Positions 52,978 to 61,566 are shown, counted from the first letter of the stretch. The stretch: DNA of 64,000 bases from Flagellatimonas centrodinii (GCF_016918765.2 NZ_CP092104.1:2604001-2668000), one strand, 5' to 3'. Program-made: numbers and translations. Notes: generated by a model not told the origin, from the letters alone.

Positions 52978-54443
52978 TGCTGCCCGGCGCGCCGCAGTGG
53001 TTGCTGGAGATCGATGCCCTGGATGGCAGCGATGCGCCCGTGACACTGCGATTCTCGCGCGGCCTGTATCGCGCCGCCGAGATCTACATCGATCGCCTGC
53101 GAGAGCCGGTCACCTACCACGCCGGCGCCATGGGCTGCCCCGTGTGGCGCGGCGGCCAGGCCGGCTTCGGTGATGCCGTACTCACCAATATCGACGGCGG
53201 GCTCGACTGGCTGGCGGACTACGCCATCGACGGCCGCCCGCTACGCAGCCTGCGGGTGACGGCGGCTGGCGTGCAAACCGTGGCGCGCGGCACCGCACTG
53301 ATGCCGCGCTGGGACGGTGACGACATCATCATCCCCGTGCGTGAGCCGCTGTTCGCGTTGAACCAGCCGCACCCGCACCAGGTGTTTGCCGGTGACAATG
53401 TGCTGCCCGCCGGCGTCGAGGGCACCGAGGCGGATCTGCAGGGCAAGCGCAAGCCGCGGTGCCGCGGCGCGGCGCGCAACGTGACTGCCGTACTGGTCAA
53501 CTCTGCCATCAATGTCTGGCAGGTGCATGACCTTGAGGACGGCGCAATCACCGCAGCCCGCGTCGCCGGTGTCGCGCTCAGCGACCTGGGCGAGCAGGCC
53601 AGCCTCGCCGCCCTGCTGGCCAGCAGCCCCACCGGCAGCCAGTACACGCGGTGGCATGGCTACATGAAGCTGGGCTCGGTGCCTACGGGCGCGCTCACCG
53701 CTGACTACGACTGCACTCTTACGGCTGCCGGCGATGTGTTCGAGGAGATCGCCAACGAAGCGGGCTACGACGTGTCCGCGGCCAGCGTCACCGCGCTGAA
53801 TGCCCTCGGCGATGTCGGCTGGCAGGATGCAGACAGCACGCCGAGTACCATCGACATGCTCGGCCGCATCACCGCGGCCGGCGCGTACTGGACGCTCAAT
53901 AGCGATGGCGAGCTGGTCGCCGACCTGGTGGCAGCGCCGGGCGCGCCGGTGGTGACGATCCGCGAGCGGCACCGCTTCGACATCAGCCGCGAAGCGCTTT
54001 TCGCCGGCGAAAGCGGCGCCCCCGTCTGGCGCCTGGTGCTCGATGCCGACCCCGTTTCGGTGGTTCAGCGGGATCTCGCGGGCTCTGCTGACGCCGCGCT
54101 GGCCGCGCGGGTGGGCAGCGAGTACCGGTCTGCCGTGTATGAGTCGGCTGCCACACTGGCGCGGCACAAAACGGCAACCGAACTGCGGTTGGCCACTGTG
54201 CTGCGCAGCCTGGCCAGCGCCCAGGCGCGCGCCGATGCCCTGGGCCCGCTGCTGGCAGCGGGCTGCCACCGCACGACGGTGGAGGCCTGGCTCGATGACG
54301 ACAGCCTGGCCGCGCTCTCAATCGGCGTCACGGTGCGTCTCATCACGCCCAAGCTGGGCTACTCGGCGGGCCGCGACATGATCGTGATCGACAGCACCGT
54401 CGACGGCGACCGCAACCGCGCAACACTGGAGCTCTGGGGCTGA
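52974..54443 (+). CDS. Tail tip/distal tail-associated protein
   Basis: 489 residues, overlapping the tape measure by ATGA. PVTLRFSRGLYRAAEIYIDR, CPVWRGGQAGFGDAVLTNID, GGLDWLADYAIDGRPLRSL, and a C-terminal half with LGRITAAGAYWTLNSDGEL. By order (after the tape measure) it should belong to the tail tip. An exact palindrome copy encodes LFAGESG near residue 343. Confidence 0.7.
   Translation: MMLPGAPQWLLEIDALDGSDAPVTLRFSRGLYRAAEIYIDRLREPVTYHAGAMGCPVWRGGQAGFGDAVLTNIDGGLDWLADYAIDGRPLRSLRVTAAGVQTVARGTALMPRWDGDDIIIPVREPLFALNQPHPHQVFAGDNVLPAGVEGTEADLQGKRKPRCRGAARNVTAVLVNSAINVWQVHDLEDGAITAARVAGVALSDLGEQASLAALLASSPTGSQYTRWHGYMKLGSVPTGALTADYDCTLTAAGDVFEEIANEAGYDVSAASVTALNALGDVGWQDADSTPSTIDMLGRITAAGAYWTLNSDGELVADLVAAPGAPVVTIRERHRFDISREALFAGESGAPVWRLVLDADPVSVVQRDLAGSADAALAARVGSEYRSAVYESAATLARHKTATELRLATVLRSLASAQARADALGPLLAAGCHRTTVEAWLDDDSLAALSIGVTVRLITPKLGYSAGRDMIVIDSTVDGDRNRATLELWG
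53999..54012. repeat. Dispersed palindrome, exact copy 6 (in tail tip gene)
   Basis: TTTCGCCGGCGAAA, read as LFAGES. Confidence 0.95.
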
Positions 54444-55315
54444 TGCTGCTCAACCCGCATTACAAAACGCTGTGCGCCCCCAACCTGGTGTATCGCAGCA
54501 CGCTGGACGTTGCTGCGCCGGGCGACTGGGATGAAGCCGCTCCGCTGGCCAACCTTCAGGTGCCGCAGTTCTCGGTGTTTGCTCGGAGTGACGGGCTTGA
54601 TGATGTGAACATCCTCGGCGTGATCGACCGCACCCGGCGAGTGGGCGCGATCGCGCTGTCGCAGCACAACATGACTACCGCTGCGCAATGGCGGGTGCGG
54701 CTCTATAGCGACGACGCGCACGCCGAAGAGGTGTACGACAGCGGTCTGATCGATGTGTGGCCAGCGATCTACTCGTCGCTGGATCTGGCCTGGACCGATC
54801 CCAACTTCTGGTCCGGCAAGATGCTCGAGGAAGACCGCGCCCTGTATCCGTCCAAGTCGGTCCATATCTGTGCTGGCGGCAACATCTTTGCCCGCAGCTT
54901 CCGCATCGATATCGTCGACGACGACAACGCCGACGGTGCAATCGATCTCGGCGGCCTGCTGCTCGCTGAGGCTTGGCAGCCCGGGTGGAACGCATCGTTC
55001 GGCGATAGCCGAGGGCTGATCGTCAACACCCGTGTGGCCCGCGCTGGCGGCGGCACCAAGTACTACGACGTGCAGCAGGCCGAGCGCGAGGTCGCATTTG
55101 ACTACGCGCATCTCAGTGAATCGGAAAAGAACCGCATGAACCGGCTGCGGGTTGAGCTCGGCATTCACGGTGAGCTGCTGTACCTGCCGAACCTGCTGCC
55201 TGGTGTCACGCAGTACCTCGAGGGCTTTGTCGGCACTTTCAAACAGGTCGACGCGATCACTCACCCCTACCTCAACAACTACGCCACATCGGTGGCGATC
55301 GTGGAGAAAATCTGA
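54443..55315 (+). CDS. Tail tip-associated protein
   Basis: 290 residues, TGATG overlap at the start. HYKTLCAPNLVYRSTLDVAA, GVIDRTRRVGAIALSQHNMT, RVRLYSDDAHAEEVYDSG, and a C-terminal SLLYLPNLLPGVTQYLEGFV-like segment. A recurrent protein of phage tail clusters, probably structural; exact role unknown. Confidence 0.65.
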   Translation: MLLNPHYKTLCAPNLVYRSTLDVAAPGDWDEAAPLANLQVPQFSVFARSDGLDDVNILGVIDRTRRVGAIALSQHNMTTAAQWRVRLYSDDAHAEEVYDSGLIDVWPAIYSSLDLAWTDPNFWSGKMLEEDRALYPSKSVHICAGGNIFARSFRIDIVDDDNADGAIDLGGLLLAEAWQPGWNASFGDSRGLIVNTRVARAGGGTKYYDVQQAEREVAFDYAHLSESEKNRMNRLRVELGIHGELLYLPNLLPGVTQYLEGFVGTFKQVDAITHPYLNNYATSVAIVEKI

Positions 55316-56805
55316 TGGCCGGTGTCACCTTCCCCGAAAACATTGGCGGCTCAGGCGCCACCTATACCGATGACACCGACCCCGCCACCGGGCTCGACGC
55401 CGATGGCCACCGCGTTCGCTTTGTTCCCGCGCTCGCCGAGGTCGTCGGCGTGGGCCAGTTCGTCCGCGCCAGCGGCATCACCGTAGCGGCCGACAAGGCG
55501 GAAGCCGCTGCGAGTGCCGCGGCCGCAAGCGGCAGCGCGGATGCGGCGGCGACGCACGCGGATACTGCATCCGGGCACGCCGATACCGCAGCGGCGGCTG
55601 CCAGCGCCGCCACGGGGGCAATCGCGGGTGGTGTCGCCCTCGCGGCCGACTGGGCGGCCAAGACCGACGGCGCTGTTGAAGGGGCCGACTACTCGGCAAA
55701 AGCGAACGCGGCCGGCACGACGCCTGACGGCAGCGCGAAGGATTGGGCAACCAAGACGGATGGTGCCGTTGCAGGCGGCGAACACTCGGCCAAACACTAC
55801 GCAATGCAAGCCGCGGGCGTGGCCGGCCTGCCGTTGCCAGGAACCCAGCCCGGCGGATATCTCAAATCCAATGCCGCAGGCACGGCATGGGAGCTGGTGC
55901 TGGTTGGGCTCAGCATCAACGTACAAGAATTTGACGAATCGGGAACGTGGACGAAGCCGCCAGGCGCTGTGAGCGCGTATGTCGAACTATTTGGCCCCGG
56001 AGGCGGCGGGGGCTCAGGCCGGCGGGCGGCCAGCGGTAACCGTGCCGGCGGAGCGGGCGGCGGTGGTGGCGCTAAAACTGAGGGGTGGCTGCTGGCTGAT
56101 GCGTTAGCCGCTACCGAGGCTGTCACTATCGCGGCGGGCGGTGATGGAGCAGCCGGAGTAACGGTTGATACCACGAACGGCACCGCAGGCAGCAGCGGCG
56201 GGACCTCGACCTTCGGCGACCATTTTTCCGCCCACGGCGGTGGTGGTGGTGGTGGCGGGGGCCTGCTCGACCCCAGCGTGTCGACCAGTGGCGGCGGTGG
56301 CGGCCAGTTGTCAGCGGGTAGCCCTGGGGGCGCGAGTAGCTCCGCCCCCGGGGGCGCGCCGAACGCCGATGGGGATGCAACGTTCGGGGGCGCCAATGGC
56401 GGCTCAGGCAGTGTGGGAGCGGGATCAATATTCGGTGGTGCGGCCGGAGGCGGAGGCACGGTCGGCGGGGTCCGCGCGGGCGGCGTGTCGGTGCACGGCG
56501 GGCACGGCGGCGGGGCAGGCGGCGCAATTACCAGCGGCGGCGCTGCCTTAAACGGGGGTGACGGCGGCGGCGGGCCGGAGGGCGGCACGTCTGGCGACCC
56601 CAATGGCGCTGCAGGGGCGGATCGGCAGGGCGGCGGCGGAGGGTACGGCGCTGGCGCGGCCGGCGGGGCCGGCGGGCCAAAGGGCGGCGGCGGCGGTGGC
56701 GGCGGAGCATCAACCAATGGCGTCACCTCTGGCCCCGGCGGCCCTGGTGGCGATGGCTACTGTCGTGTGACGACGTACTGCGATCTGGCATCCATCGAGG
56801 AGTAA
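55315..56805 (+). CDS. Tail fibre/adhesin with glycine-rich tip
   Basis: 496 residues. N-terminal attachment region, then Ala-rich helical stretch (KAEAAASAAAASGSADAAAT), then two similar blocks (DWAAKTDGAVEGADYSAK and DWATKTDGAVAGGEHSAK). From about residue 225 the protein is dominated by Gly runs (GPGGGGGSGRR, HGGGGGGGGGLLD, KGGGGGGGGAST) to a short CRVTTYC end. Such glycine-rich domains can form polyglycine II helical sandwiches in phage adhesins, where the loops contact the receptor. Confidence 0.8.
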   Translation: MAGVTFPENIGGSGATYTDDTDPATGLDADGHRVRFVPALAEVVGVGQFVRASGITVAADKAEAAASAAAASGSADAAATHADTASGHADTAAAAASAATGAIAGGVALAADWAAKTDGAVEGADYSAKANAAGTTPDGSAKDWATKTDGAVAGGEHSAKHYAMQAAGVAGLPLPGTQPGGYLKSNAAGTAWELVLVGLSINVQEFDESGTWTKPPGAVSAYVELFGPGGGGGSGRRAASGNRAGGAGGGGGAKTEGWLLADALAATEAVTIAAGGDGAAGVTVDTTNGTAGSSGGTSTFGDHFSAHGGGGGGGGGLLDPSVSTSGGGGGQLSAGSPGGASSSAPGGAPNADGDATFGGANGGSGSVGAGSIFGGAAGGGGTVGGVRAGGVSVHGGHGGGAGGAITSGGAALNGGDGGGGPEGGTSGDPNGAAGADRQGGGGGYGAGAAGGAGGPKGGGGGGGGASTNGVTSGPGGPGGDGYCRVTTYCDLASIEE

Positions 56806-56808
56806 CCC

Positions 56809-57359
56809 ATGCGATACGCAATCATCGACAACGGCCGAGTGGCCAACATCATCAAATGCAGCCCCGAGCGGGCCGCGCCATCGGCGCTGTTGACGCCACC
56901 GGAGCGCGCATCGGCGATACGTATGCCGACGGGCAATTCGCGCCCGTGCTGCTGCCCCTGGCAGAGCAGCAGGACGCGCTGCGCGCCGCCAACAGCACCC
57001 GCCATACCGCAGCCGAGGCCGCCGGCGTGCCCTACGCCTTCCCGGACGGCGCCGGCACGGCACAAACACGCGATACCCGTGACTTGCTCAACATCAACGG
57101 CATCGCATCAATGGCCGCAGCGCTGATCGCCGCCGGCGAGACCGGGGCCGTAATGCCGTTCCGTGACGCCGAGGATGTCACGCACATGCTGACGCCCCAG
57201 CAGGCGTACGACTTTAGCCAGGCCGTCGGCGTGCGCATCACTGCGTTGTATCAGATCAAGTGGCAGATCCGGCAGCAGATCGACGCGCTGCCGGATGCCG
57301 AGACAGCCGCGGCATTCGACCTCGACGCCACCTGGGGCGCGGCACTGCAGCAGCTATAA
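56809..57359 (+). pseudogene. Tail-fibre-associated (DUF4376-type) gene, apparently frameshifted
   Basis: Starts well (GAGGAG, then MRYAIIDNGRVANIIKCSPE RAA) but the matching continuation IGAVDATGARIGDTYADGQF lies in the -1 frame from 56880 and runs to 57359 (LDATWGAALQQL). In the first frame the reading becomes nonsense and ends at 57126. No slippery heptamer is near 56870-56880. A one-base deletion in this prophage or a sequencing error is most likely. Confidence 0.75.
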
Positions 57360-57364
57360 ACGAG

Positions 57365-57404
57365 GGCGACCCCCGACGGTGCAGCAACACCGTCGAGGGT
57401 CGCC
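57365..57404. terminator. Large hairpin after the tail operon
   Basis: GGCGACCC (57365-57372) pairs with GGGTCGCC (57397-57404), and CGACGGTG (57374-57381) with CACCGTCG (57388-57395), a near-continuous 16-bp stem with a 6-base loop. No T-run follows. A second perfect palindrome CGCCTGTACAGGCG lies at 57442-57455. Together they mark the boundary between the tail operon and the methyltransferase gene. Confidence 0.55.
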
Positions 57405-57493
57405 ACCCACCGAACGTGCCGGTGAGCAGCCAAGGCCCCCGCGCCTGTACAGGCGGGCTGAGGCTACCAGAATGATCACTGAGGGCTCACGTC

Positions 57494-58312
57494 ATGGCTC
57501 AGCCTGTTAACCCCGTCATCCCCTGGATTGGGGGCAAGCGCCGCCTCGTCGGCGAGTTGTTGCCACTATTTCCGCCACACACCTGCTACGTTGAACTCTT
57601 TGCGGGCGGCGCAGCGGTATTTTTCGCGAAGCAGCCTTCTACCTCTGAGGTGCTGAACGACGTCAATGCCGAGCTCGCCAATCTCTACAGGGTGCTCCGG
57701 CATCACCTTGAGGAGTTCTGCAGACAGTTCAAGTTCGCGATCACCAGCCGTCAAACCTACCTCTGGGAGCAGATGAAGGTGCCGGAGGCCTTGACCGACG
57801 TGCAGCGCGCAGCGCGCTTTTACTACCTGCAGCGGCTCAGTTTTGGCGGTCGTGTTGATGGTCAAACCTACGGCACATCGACGACAGGAGGGCCGCGGCT
57901 GAACGTGCTGAGGATGGAGGCGGACCTTACTGAGGCATGGTCCAGATTGGCGGATGCCAATGTCGAATCGCTCGACTGGCAAGAATGCCTGGCACGGTAT
58001 GACCGGGAGCACACCCTGTTCTATGCGGACCCGCCCTACTGGGAAACTGAGGGCTACGGTGTCGACTTCCCAATGAGCCAGTACGAGGCGCTTGCAAGTC
58101 GGGCGGCCAGCATGAAGGGCACAATTATCATCAGCGTGAACGACCACCCGGAAATGCGCAGGGTCTTTGGCGCGTTTCCCATGAAGACGGTTGGGATCAA
58201 CTACACGGTTGGCGGTGGTGCAGGCGTGGAGCGCACGGAGCTGATCATAGGCAATTGGCGTGGGGGGTGGCCCCGGCCCGTAGCGCAGCAGACAGCGATC
58301 GACTGGGGGTAG
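57494..58312 (+). CDS. D12-class DNA adenine methyltransferase
   Basis: 272 residues. PVIPWIGGKRRLVGELLPLF (SAM-binding start), CYVELFAGGAAVFFAKQPST (FxGG motif) and FYADPPYWETEGYG (DPPY catalytic motif, about residue 177). Matches Dam-like N6-adenine methyltransferases. No cognate nuclease is nearby, so it is an orphan enzyme, probably protecting phage DNA or altering host methylation. It lies outside the tail operon, at the cargo end of the prophage. Confidence 0.92.
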   Translation: MAQPVNPVIPWIGGKRRLVGELLPLFPPHTCYVELFAGGAAVFFAKQPSTSEVLNDVNAELANLYRVLRHHLEEFCRQFKFAITSRQTYLWEQMKVPEALTDVQRAARFYYLQRLSFGGRVDGQTYGTSTTGGPRLNVLRMEADLTEAWSRLADANVESLDWQECLARYDREHTLFYADPPYWETEGYGVDFPMSQYEALASRAASMKGTIIISVNDHPEMRRVFGAFPMKTVGINYTVGGGAGVERTELIIGNWRGGWPRPVAQQTAIDWG

Positions 58313-58341
58313 CGCTGCCGCACTCATGGTTCAGCGTGATG

Positions 58342-58357
58342 CTGTACTCTTATACAG
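58342..58357 (+). promoter_or_regulatory. LexA/SOS box
   Basis: CTGTACTCTTATACAG fits CTGT-N8-ACAG, the gammaproteobacterial LexA operator, with an A/T-rich centre that includes a possible -10 (TATACA, 58351-58356). It lies 30 bases after the methyltransferase stop and directly at the start of a two-gene unit that ends with YedK, itself part of the SOS-associated family. Confidence 0.78.
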
Positions 58358-58902
58358 TGAATCACGATCCACGCCGCCTGCTGCTGAAAGACGCTGCTCT
58401 GCTGATCCGGCAATACCGTGCCCGCAATCAGCCAGGCTCCATGCTGGACGCGCAGCAGCGCAAGCGGTGGGCGGCAGAGGCGGCGGATGTGATGGCCCGG
58501 CTCGGCCGCGAGCTGCACCATGTGCTCGGCGATGACCGGCATCCGACGGAAACCCTGTCGGCGTGGAACAGTCAGATCTCCGCAGGGCTGCGCCTGGCAA
58601 CGTTCAAGCGGCAGGTCCAGCGAGATTCCATCCATGGCAGTGCCTACCCAACGTCCTGGCCGGCGGACGTCCGGGCCAGATGGGAGAGACTTTCGGAGCG
58701 GGCAGGGCAGGTCATGGGGTACACCCAGGGTGCGAGATGGGCGCACGACCGTCAGGCGGCTCTCGATTGGCAGTCCCCCGGCGACATCGCCCGAGCATCT
58801 GATGCGGGCCTGCAGCGGATGCTGGCGGAGCTCGAGCGCCTTGCCCCGACAGTCGTCCCAGGGGCAATGGCGCCACCGCGGCGCCCCGGCAAGCGCGGGT
58901 AG
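58357..58902 (+). CDS. SOS-controlled phage protein of unknown function (candidate antirepressor)
   Basis: 181 residues if started at GTG 58357; ATG 58339 (inside or before the SOS box) and ATG 58441 are alternatives. Helical throughout: RRLLLKDAALLIRQYRARNQ, RWAAEAADVMARLGRELHHV, DVRARWERLSERAGQVMGYT, LQRMLAELERLAPTV. No family recognised. Being LexA-controlled at the end of a prophage whose repressor lacks a protease domain, it sits in the same logical place as Tum of coliphage 186. This is inference from context. Confidence 0.6.
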   Translation: MNHDPRRLLLKDAALLIRQYRARNQPGSMLDAQQRKRWAAEAADVMARLGRELHHVLGDDRHPTETLSAWNSQISAGLRLATFKRQVQRDSIHGSAYPTSWPADVRARWERLSERAGQVMGYTQGARWAHDRQAALDWQSPGDIARASDAGLQRMLAELERLAPTVVPGAMAPPRRPGKRG

Positions 58903-58938
58903 TTGGCGGATTCCAGTGCCGGCGATACCCTCGACACA

Positions 58939-59607
58939 ATGTGTGCGAACTACGAAGCGGCGGCAGCCGAGATCCTGCGCAAACGTGGCTATGCGGTGCA
59001 TGTTCTTCCGGCCTCGGAGCCGCGCGAGGTCTACCCCGGCCAGATCGCGCCCGTGATCACCAGCCAAGATCCACGTGCGGTCCAGTACGGATGCTTCGGC
59101 CTGATGCCGCACTGGGCCAAGCCCAATCTGTTCCGGTCCACCTACAACGCCCGGAGCGAAACCGTCAGCGCCAAGCCGTCATTTCGCGCGGCCTGGCGTG
59201 CAGGGAACCTTGCTGTCATCCCTGTGGCGGCGATCTACGAGCCCTGCTACGAGAGCGGGCGGGCCGTGCGCTGGCGGATCGGCAGGGCGGACCACCGGCC
59301 GTTCGGCCTCGCCGGCATTTGGGATCGGCGCTTGGACGACCCGGGGGATGCAGCCTGGTCGTTCTCCCTATTGACGATCGATGCAACCGGCCACTCGCTG
59401 ATGTCCCGCTTCCACGGGCCGGAGGATGAAAAGCGGTCCATTGTCGTATTGGATGACGACGATTGGGACACCTGGCTCATGGCCAAATCAGATTCTGATC
59501 GGCGAGCGCTGCTGAGACCCATGGACCCTGAAGTGATGACGGCGACCCCGAGCCCGCGGCCGCCAAGGGCCGCTGATCGTTCCCGGAAAACCGACCTAAC
59601 TATCTGA
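58939..59607 (+). CDS. yedK: SOS response-associated peptidase, YedK/HMCES family
   Basis: 222 residues from ATG 58939 so that cysteine is residue 2 (MCANYEAAA), as required: Cys2 forms the thiazolidine crosslink with abasic sites. YNARSETVSAKPSFRAAWRA carries the conserved Asn/Arg/Glu set and HSLMSRFHGPEDEKRSIVVL the conserved His. HMCES proteins shield abasic sites in single-stranded DNA. Follows the SOS-controlled gene by 36 bases and is the last gene before attR. Confidence 0.93.
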   Translation: MCANYEAAAAEILRKRGYAVHVLPASEPREVYPGQIAPVITSQDPRAVQYGCFGLMPHWAKPNLFRSTYNARSETVSAKPSFRAAWRAGNLAVIPVAAIYEPCYESGRAVRWRIGRADHRPFGLAGIWDRRLDDPGDAAWSFSLLTIDATGHSLMSRFHGPEDEKRSIVVLDDDDWDTWLMAKSDSDRRALLRPMDPEVMTATPSPRPPRAADRSRKTDLTI

Positions 59608-59630
59608 AACTATTCAACACTAAATAGATC

Positions 59631-59658
59631 GTTGCGCGTTCTCAAATATGACGCAACG
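59631..59658. repeat. Inverted repeat near attR
   Basis: CGTTGCG (59631-59637) and CGCAACG (59652-59658) in an A/T-rich 90-base gap between yedK and attR. Could be a terminator stem without a T-run, or integrase/excisionase arm sites. The rest of this gap holds nothing else I can identify. Confidence 0.4.
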
Positions 59659-59697
59659 CATTGTTATTAAAAGAAAAGGCTATGCCCGCGCATCCTT

Positions 59698-59744
59698 TTT
59701 GGGAGCAGAGGGTCGGGGGTTCGAATCCCTCCGCCCCGACCATT
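59698..59744 (+). repeat. attR core (47-bp direct repeat)
   Basis: Identical to 13274-13320; a partial tRNA-Pro 3' half with no 5' half, so not a functional tRNA. Host sequence resumes at 59745, two bases before the hmuV stop. Confidence 0.96.
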
Positions 59745-59746
59745 TC

Positions 59747-60547
59747 TCACACCGGTGAACGTCGCCCGATCAACAGCCGGGTGCTGCCGTCCGCCGCCGA
59801 CACCGGCGTGGCGTCGACACCGAAGACCTTGCGCAGACACCCGGGTGTCAGCACCGCCGCCGGTGTCCCCTGGTCCATCACCTCGCCACAGCACAGCACC
59901 GTCACCTCATCGGCATAGGCCAAGGCCAGGTTGGGGTCGTGCAACACCGCCATCACGCCATAGCCCGCGCGCGCCTGCCCCTGCAGCAGCGCCAGGCAGT
60001 CATGTTGATGGGCGAGATCGAGCGCACTGGTCGGCTCGTCCAGCAACAGATAGCGCGGGGCGTCCGCGGCTGGCTGTGACGGCGGCCACACCTGTGCCAA
60101 CACCCGCGCCAACTGCACCCGCTGGCGCTCGCCGCCGCTGAGGGTGGTGTAGCGACGTCCCGCCAGATGACCGGCGCCGGTGGCCGTCAGGGCATCGGCG
60201 ATCAGTGCGGCGGTCTGTCCCACCGGCAACGGCGGGCAGGGCAGTCGGCCCAGGCCGACCACCTCTTCAACCCGGAAGCCGAAGCGCAGTTGTTCCCCCT
60301 GCATCAACACCGCCCGACGTCGCGCCAGTGCGGTGCGGTCCCACAGCGGCAGCGGCCGACCGTCGAGACAGGCATTGCCGCGGTCCGGGGGCTGGTCGCC
60401 CGCCAGCACGCTCAGCAGGCTCGACTTGCCGGCGCCGTTGGGCCCCAGCACCACATGCAGGACGCCGGGGCGTATCGTCAGGCTGACGTTCTGGAGCCGC
60501 GGGGTGGCGCCCCGGCGCCAGCTCACCTGTTCGGCGCGCAGGCTCAT
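59747..60547 (-). CDS. hmuV: Hemin ABC transporter ATP-binding protein HmuV
   Basis: 266 residues. Walker A VLGPNGAGKSSLLSVLAGD, ABC signature LSGGERQRVQLARVLAQ, Walker B YLLLDEPTSALDLAH and the switch His in VLHDPNLAL. A typical FecE/HmuV ATPase energising heme import across the inner membrane. It overlaps hmuU by 4 bases and ends just beside attR; the integration did not damage it. Confidence 0.92.
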   Translation of the reverse strand: MSLRAEQVSWRRGATPRLQNVSLTIRPGVLHVVLGPNGAGKSSLLSVLAGDQPPDRGNACLDGRPLPLWDRTALARRRAVLMQGEQLRFGFRVEEVVGLGRLPCPPLPVGQTAALIADALTATGAGHLAGRRYTTLSGGERQRVQLARVLAQVWPPSQPAADAPRYLLLDEPTSALDLAHQHDCLALLQGQARAGYGVMAVLHDPNLALAYADEVTVLCCGEVMDQGTPAAVLTPGCLRKVFGVDATPVSAADGSTRLLIGRRSPV

Positions 60548-61566
60548 GCCAGTGCCGCGCGGTCACGGCCGCGCGCCAGCAACAGCAGGAAGAAGGGGCC
60601 GCCCACCAGCGCCGTCAGCACCCCGATGGGCAGCTCGGCCGGCGCCATCAGCGTGCGTGCCAGCAGGTCGCCAGCGGTCAGCAGTGCGGCGCCCAGCAGC
60701 GCGCTGCCCGGCAATAGCAGACGGTGGTCCGGGCCCAGGACCAGACGCAACAGATGCGGCACGATCAGACCCACGAAGCCGATGATGCCGGTCACCGCCA
60801 CACTGGCGGCGACCCCCAGCACCACCCACAGCGTGACCCGTCGCTTCAGCCGTTCCACATTCACGCCAAGGTGGCCCGCTTCCGACTCGCCCAACAGCAG
60901 CGCGTTGAGCGCGCCGGCCTGCGACGGCAGCATCACCAGCGACAGCAGCAGTAGCGGGGCGACCCACAGCAGCTCGGTCCAGCCGCTGCGACCCAGCGAT
61001 CCGAACAGCCAAAAGGTGAGGGTACGCAGGGCGGTGTCATCTGCGGTGTGGGCGAGAAAGCCGATGCCGGCACTGGCGATGGCGTTGATGGCGAGCCCGG
61101 CCAGCAGCAGGGTGGCCATGCGCAGGGCGCCGTCGACGCGCGCCAGTCGCATCACCAGCAGGGTCGCCAGCCAGCCGCCGGCGAAGCTGGCCAGCGGTAG
61201 TACCAGCATCGGCGGCAGCGCCTGCGGCAGACCGACGACGATGACCGCCACGGCGGCCAGTGCAGCGCCGCTGGAGACGCCGACAACCCCGGGGTCCGCC
61301 AGCGGATTGCGGAACAGCCCCTGCATGGCGGCACCCGCCTGGGCCAGCACCGCGCCCACCAGCAGGCCGAGCACCACCCGCGGCGCGCGGATCTGCGTCA
61401 GCAAGCTCCATTCATAGGGCTGCAGTGGCGGGTGTGCGGACAGGCCGAGGCTGCCGGCCAGCGCACGCCAGGACAGCGACACCGGGCCGGTCGCCAGAGC
61501 GGCCAGCGCGATGATGACAACGAGGCTCGCCAGTACGGCGAGCCCGAGCGGGCGGCGCGGGAACAT
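60544..61566 (-). CDS. hmuU: Hemin ABC transporter permease HmuU (FecCD family)
   Basis: 340 residues with about ten membrane helices. Family motifs: RAPRVVLGLLVGAVLAQAGA, MQGLFRNPLADPGVVGVSSG (the FecCD LADP...G signature) and GFVGLIVPHLLRLVLGPDHR near the C-terminus. Forms the transmembrane channel with HmuV. No periplasmic binding protein gene (hmuT) is present between it and the HmuS-like gene. Confidence 0.92.
   Translation of the reverse strand: MFPRRPLGLAVLASLVVIIALAALATGPVSLSWRALAGSLGLSAHPPLQPYEWSLLTQIRAPRVVLGLLVGAVLAQAGAAMQGLFRNPLADPGVVGVSSGAALAAVAVIVVGLPQALPPMLVLPLASFAGGWLATLLVMRLARVDGALRMATLLLAGLAINAIASAGIGFLAHTADDTALRTLTFWLFGSLGRSGWTELLWVAPLLLLSLVMLPSQAGALNALLLGESEAGHLGVNVERLKRRVTLWVVLGVAASVAVTGIIGFVGLIVPHLLRLVLGPDHRLLLPGSALLGAALLTAGDLLARTLMAPAELPIGVLTALVGGPFFLLLLARGRDRAALA

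Larger units (their letters stand above)
13274..59744. mobile_element. Integrated temperate siphophage-type prophage, about 46.4 kb
   Basis: Bounded by identical 47-bp copies (13274-13320 and 59698-59744) of the 3' half of tRNA-Pro. Contents in order: integrase, leftward early operon, CI/Cro immunity region, Toprim-helicase replication protein, terminase, Mor-type activator, lysis cassette, lambda-type head, siphovirus tail, adenine methyltransferase, SOS-controlled genes. All modules of a complete phage are present. The only clear lesion is a frameshift in one tail-fibre-associated gene (56809-57359). Host genes on the two sides belong to unrelated loci. Confidence 0.97.

Noticed and set aside
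57442-57455. CGCCTGTACAGGCG palindrome as an SOS box
   Set aside because: The CTGT and ACAG halves are adjacent, not separated by 8 bases, so it does not fit a LexA operator.
59698-59744. Second tRNA-Pro
   Set aside because: Only the 3' half is present; the upstream sequence does not form acceptor or D arms. It is attR.
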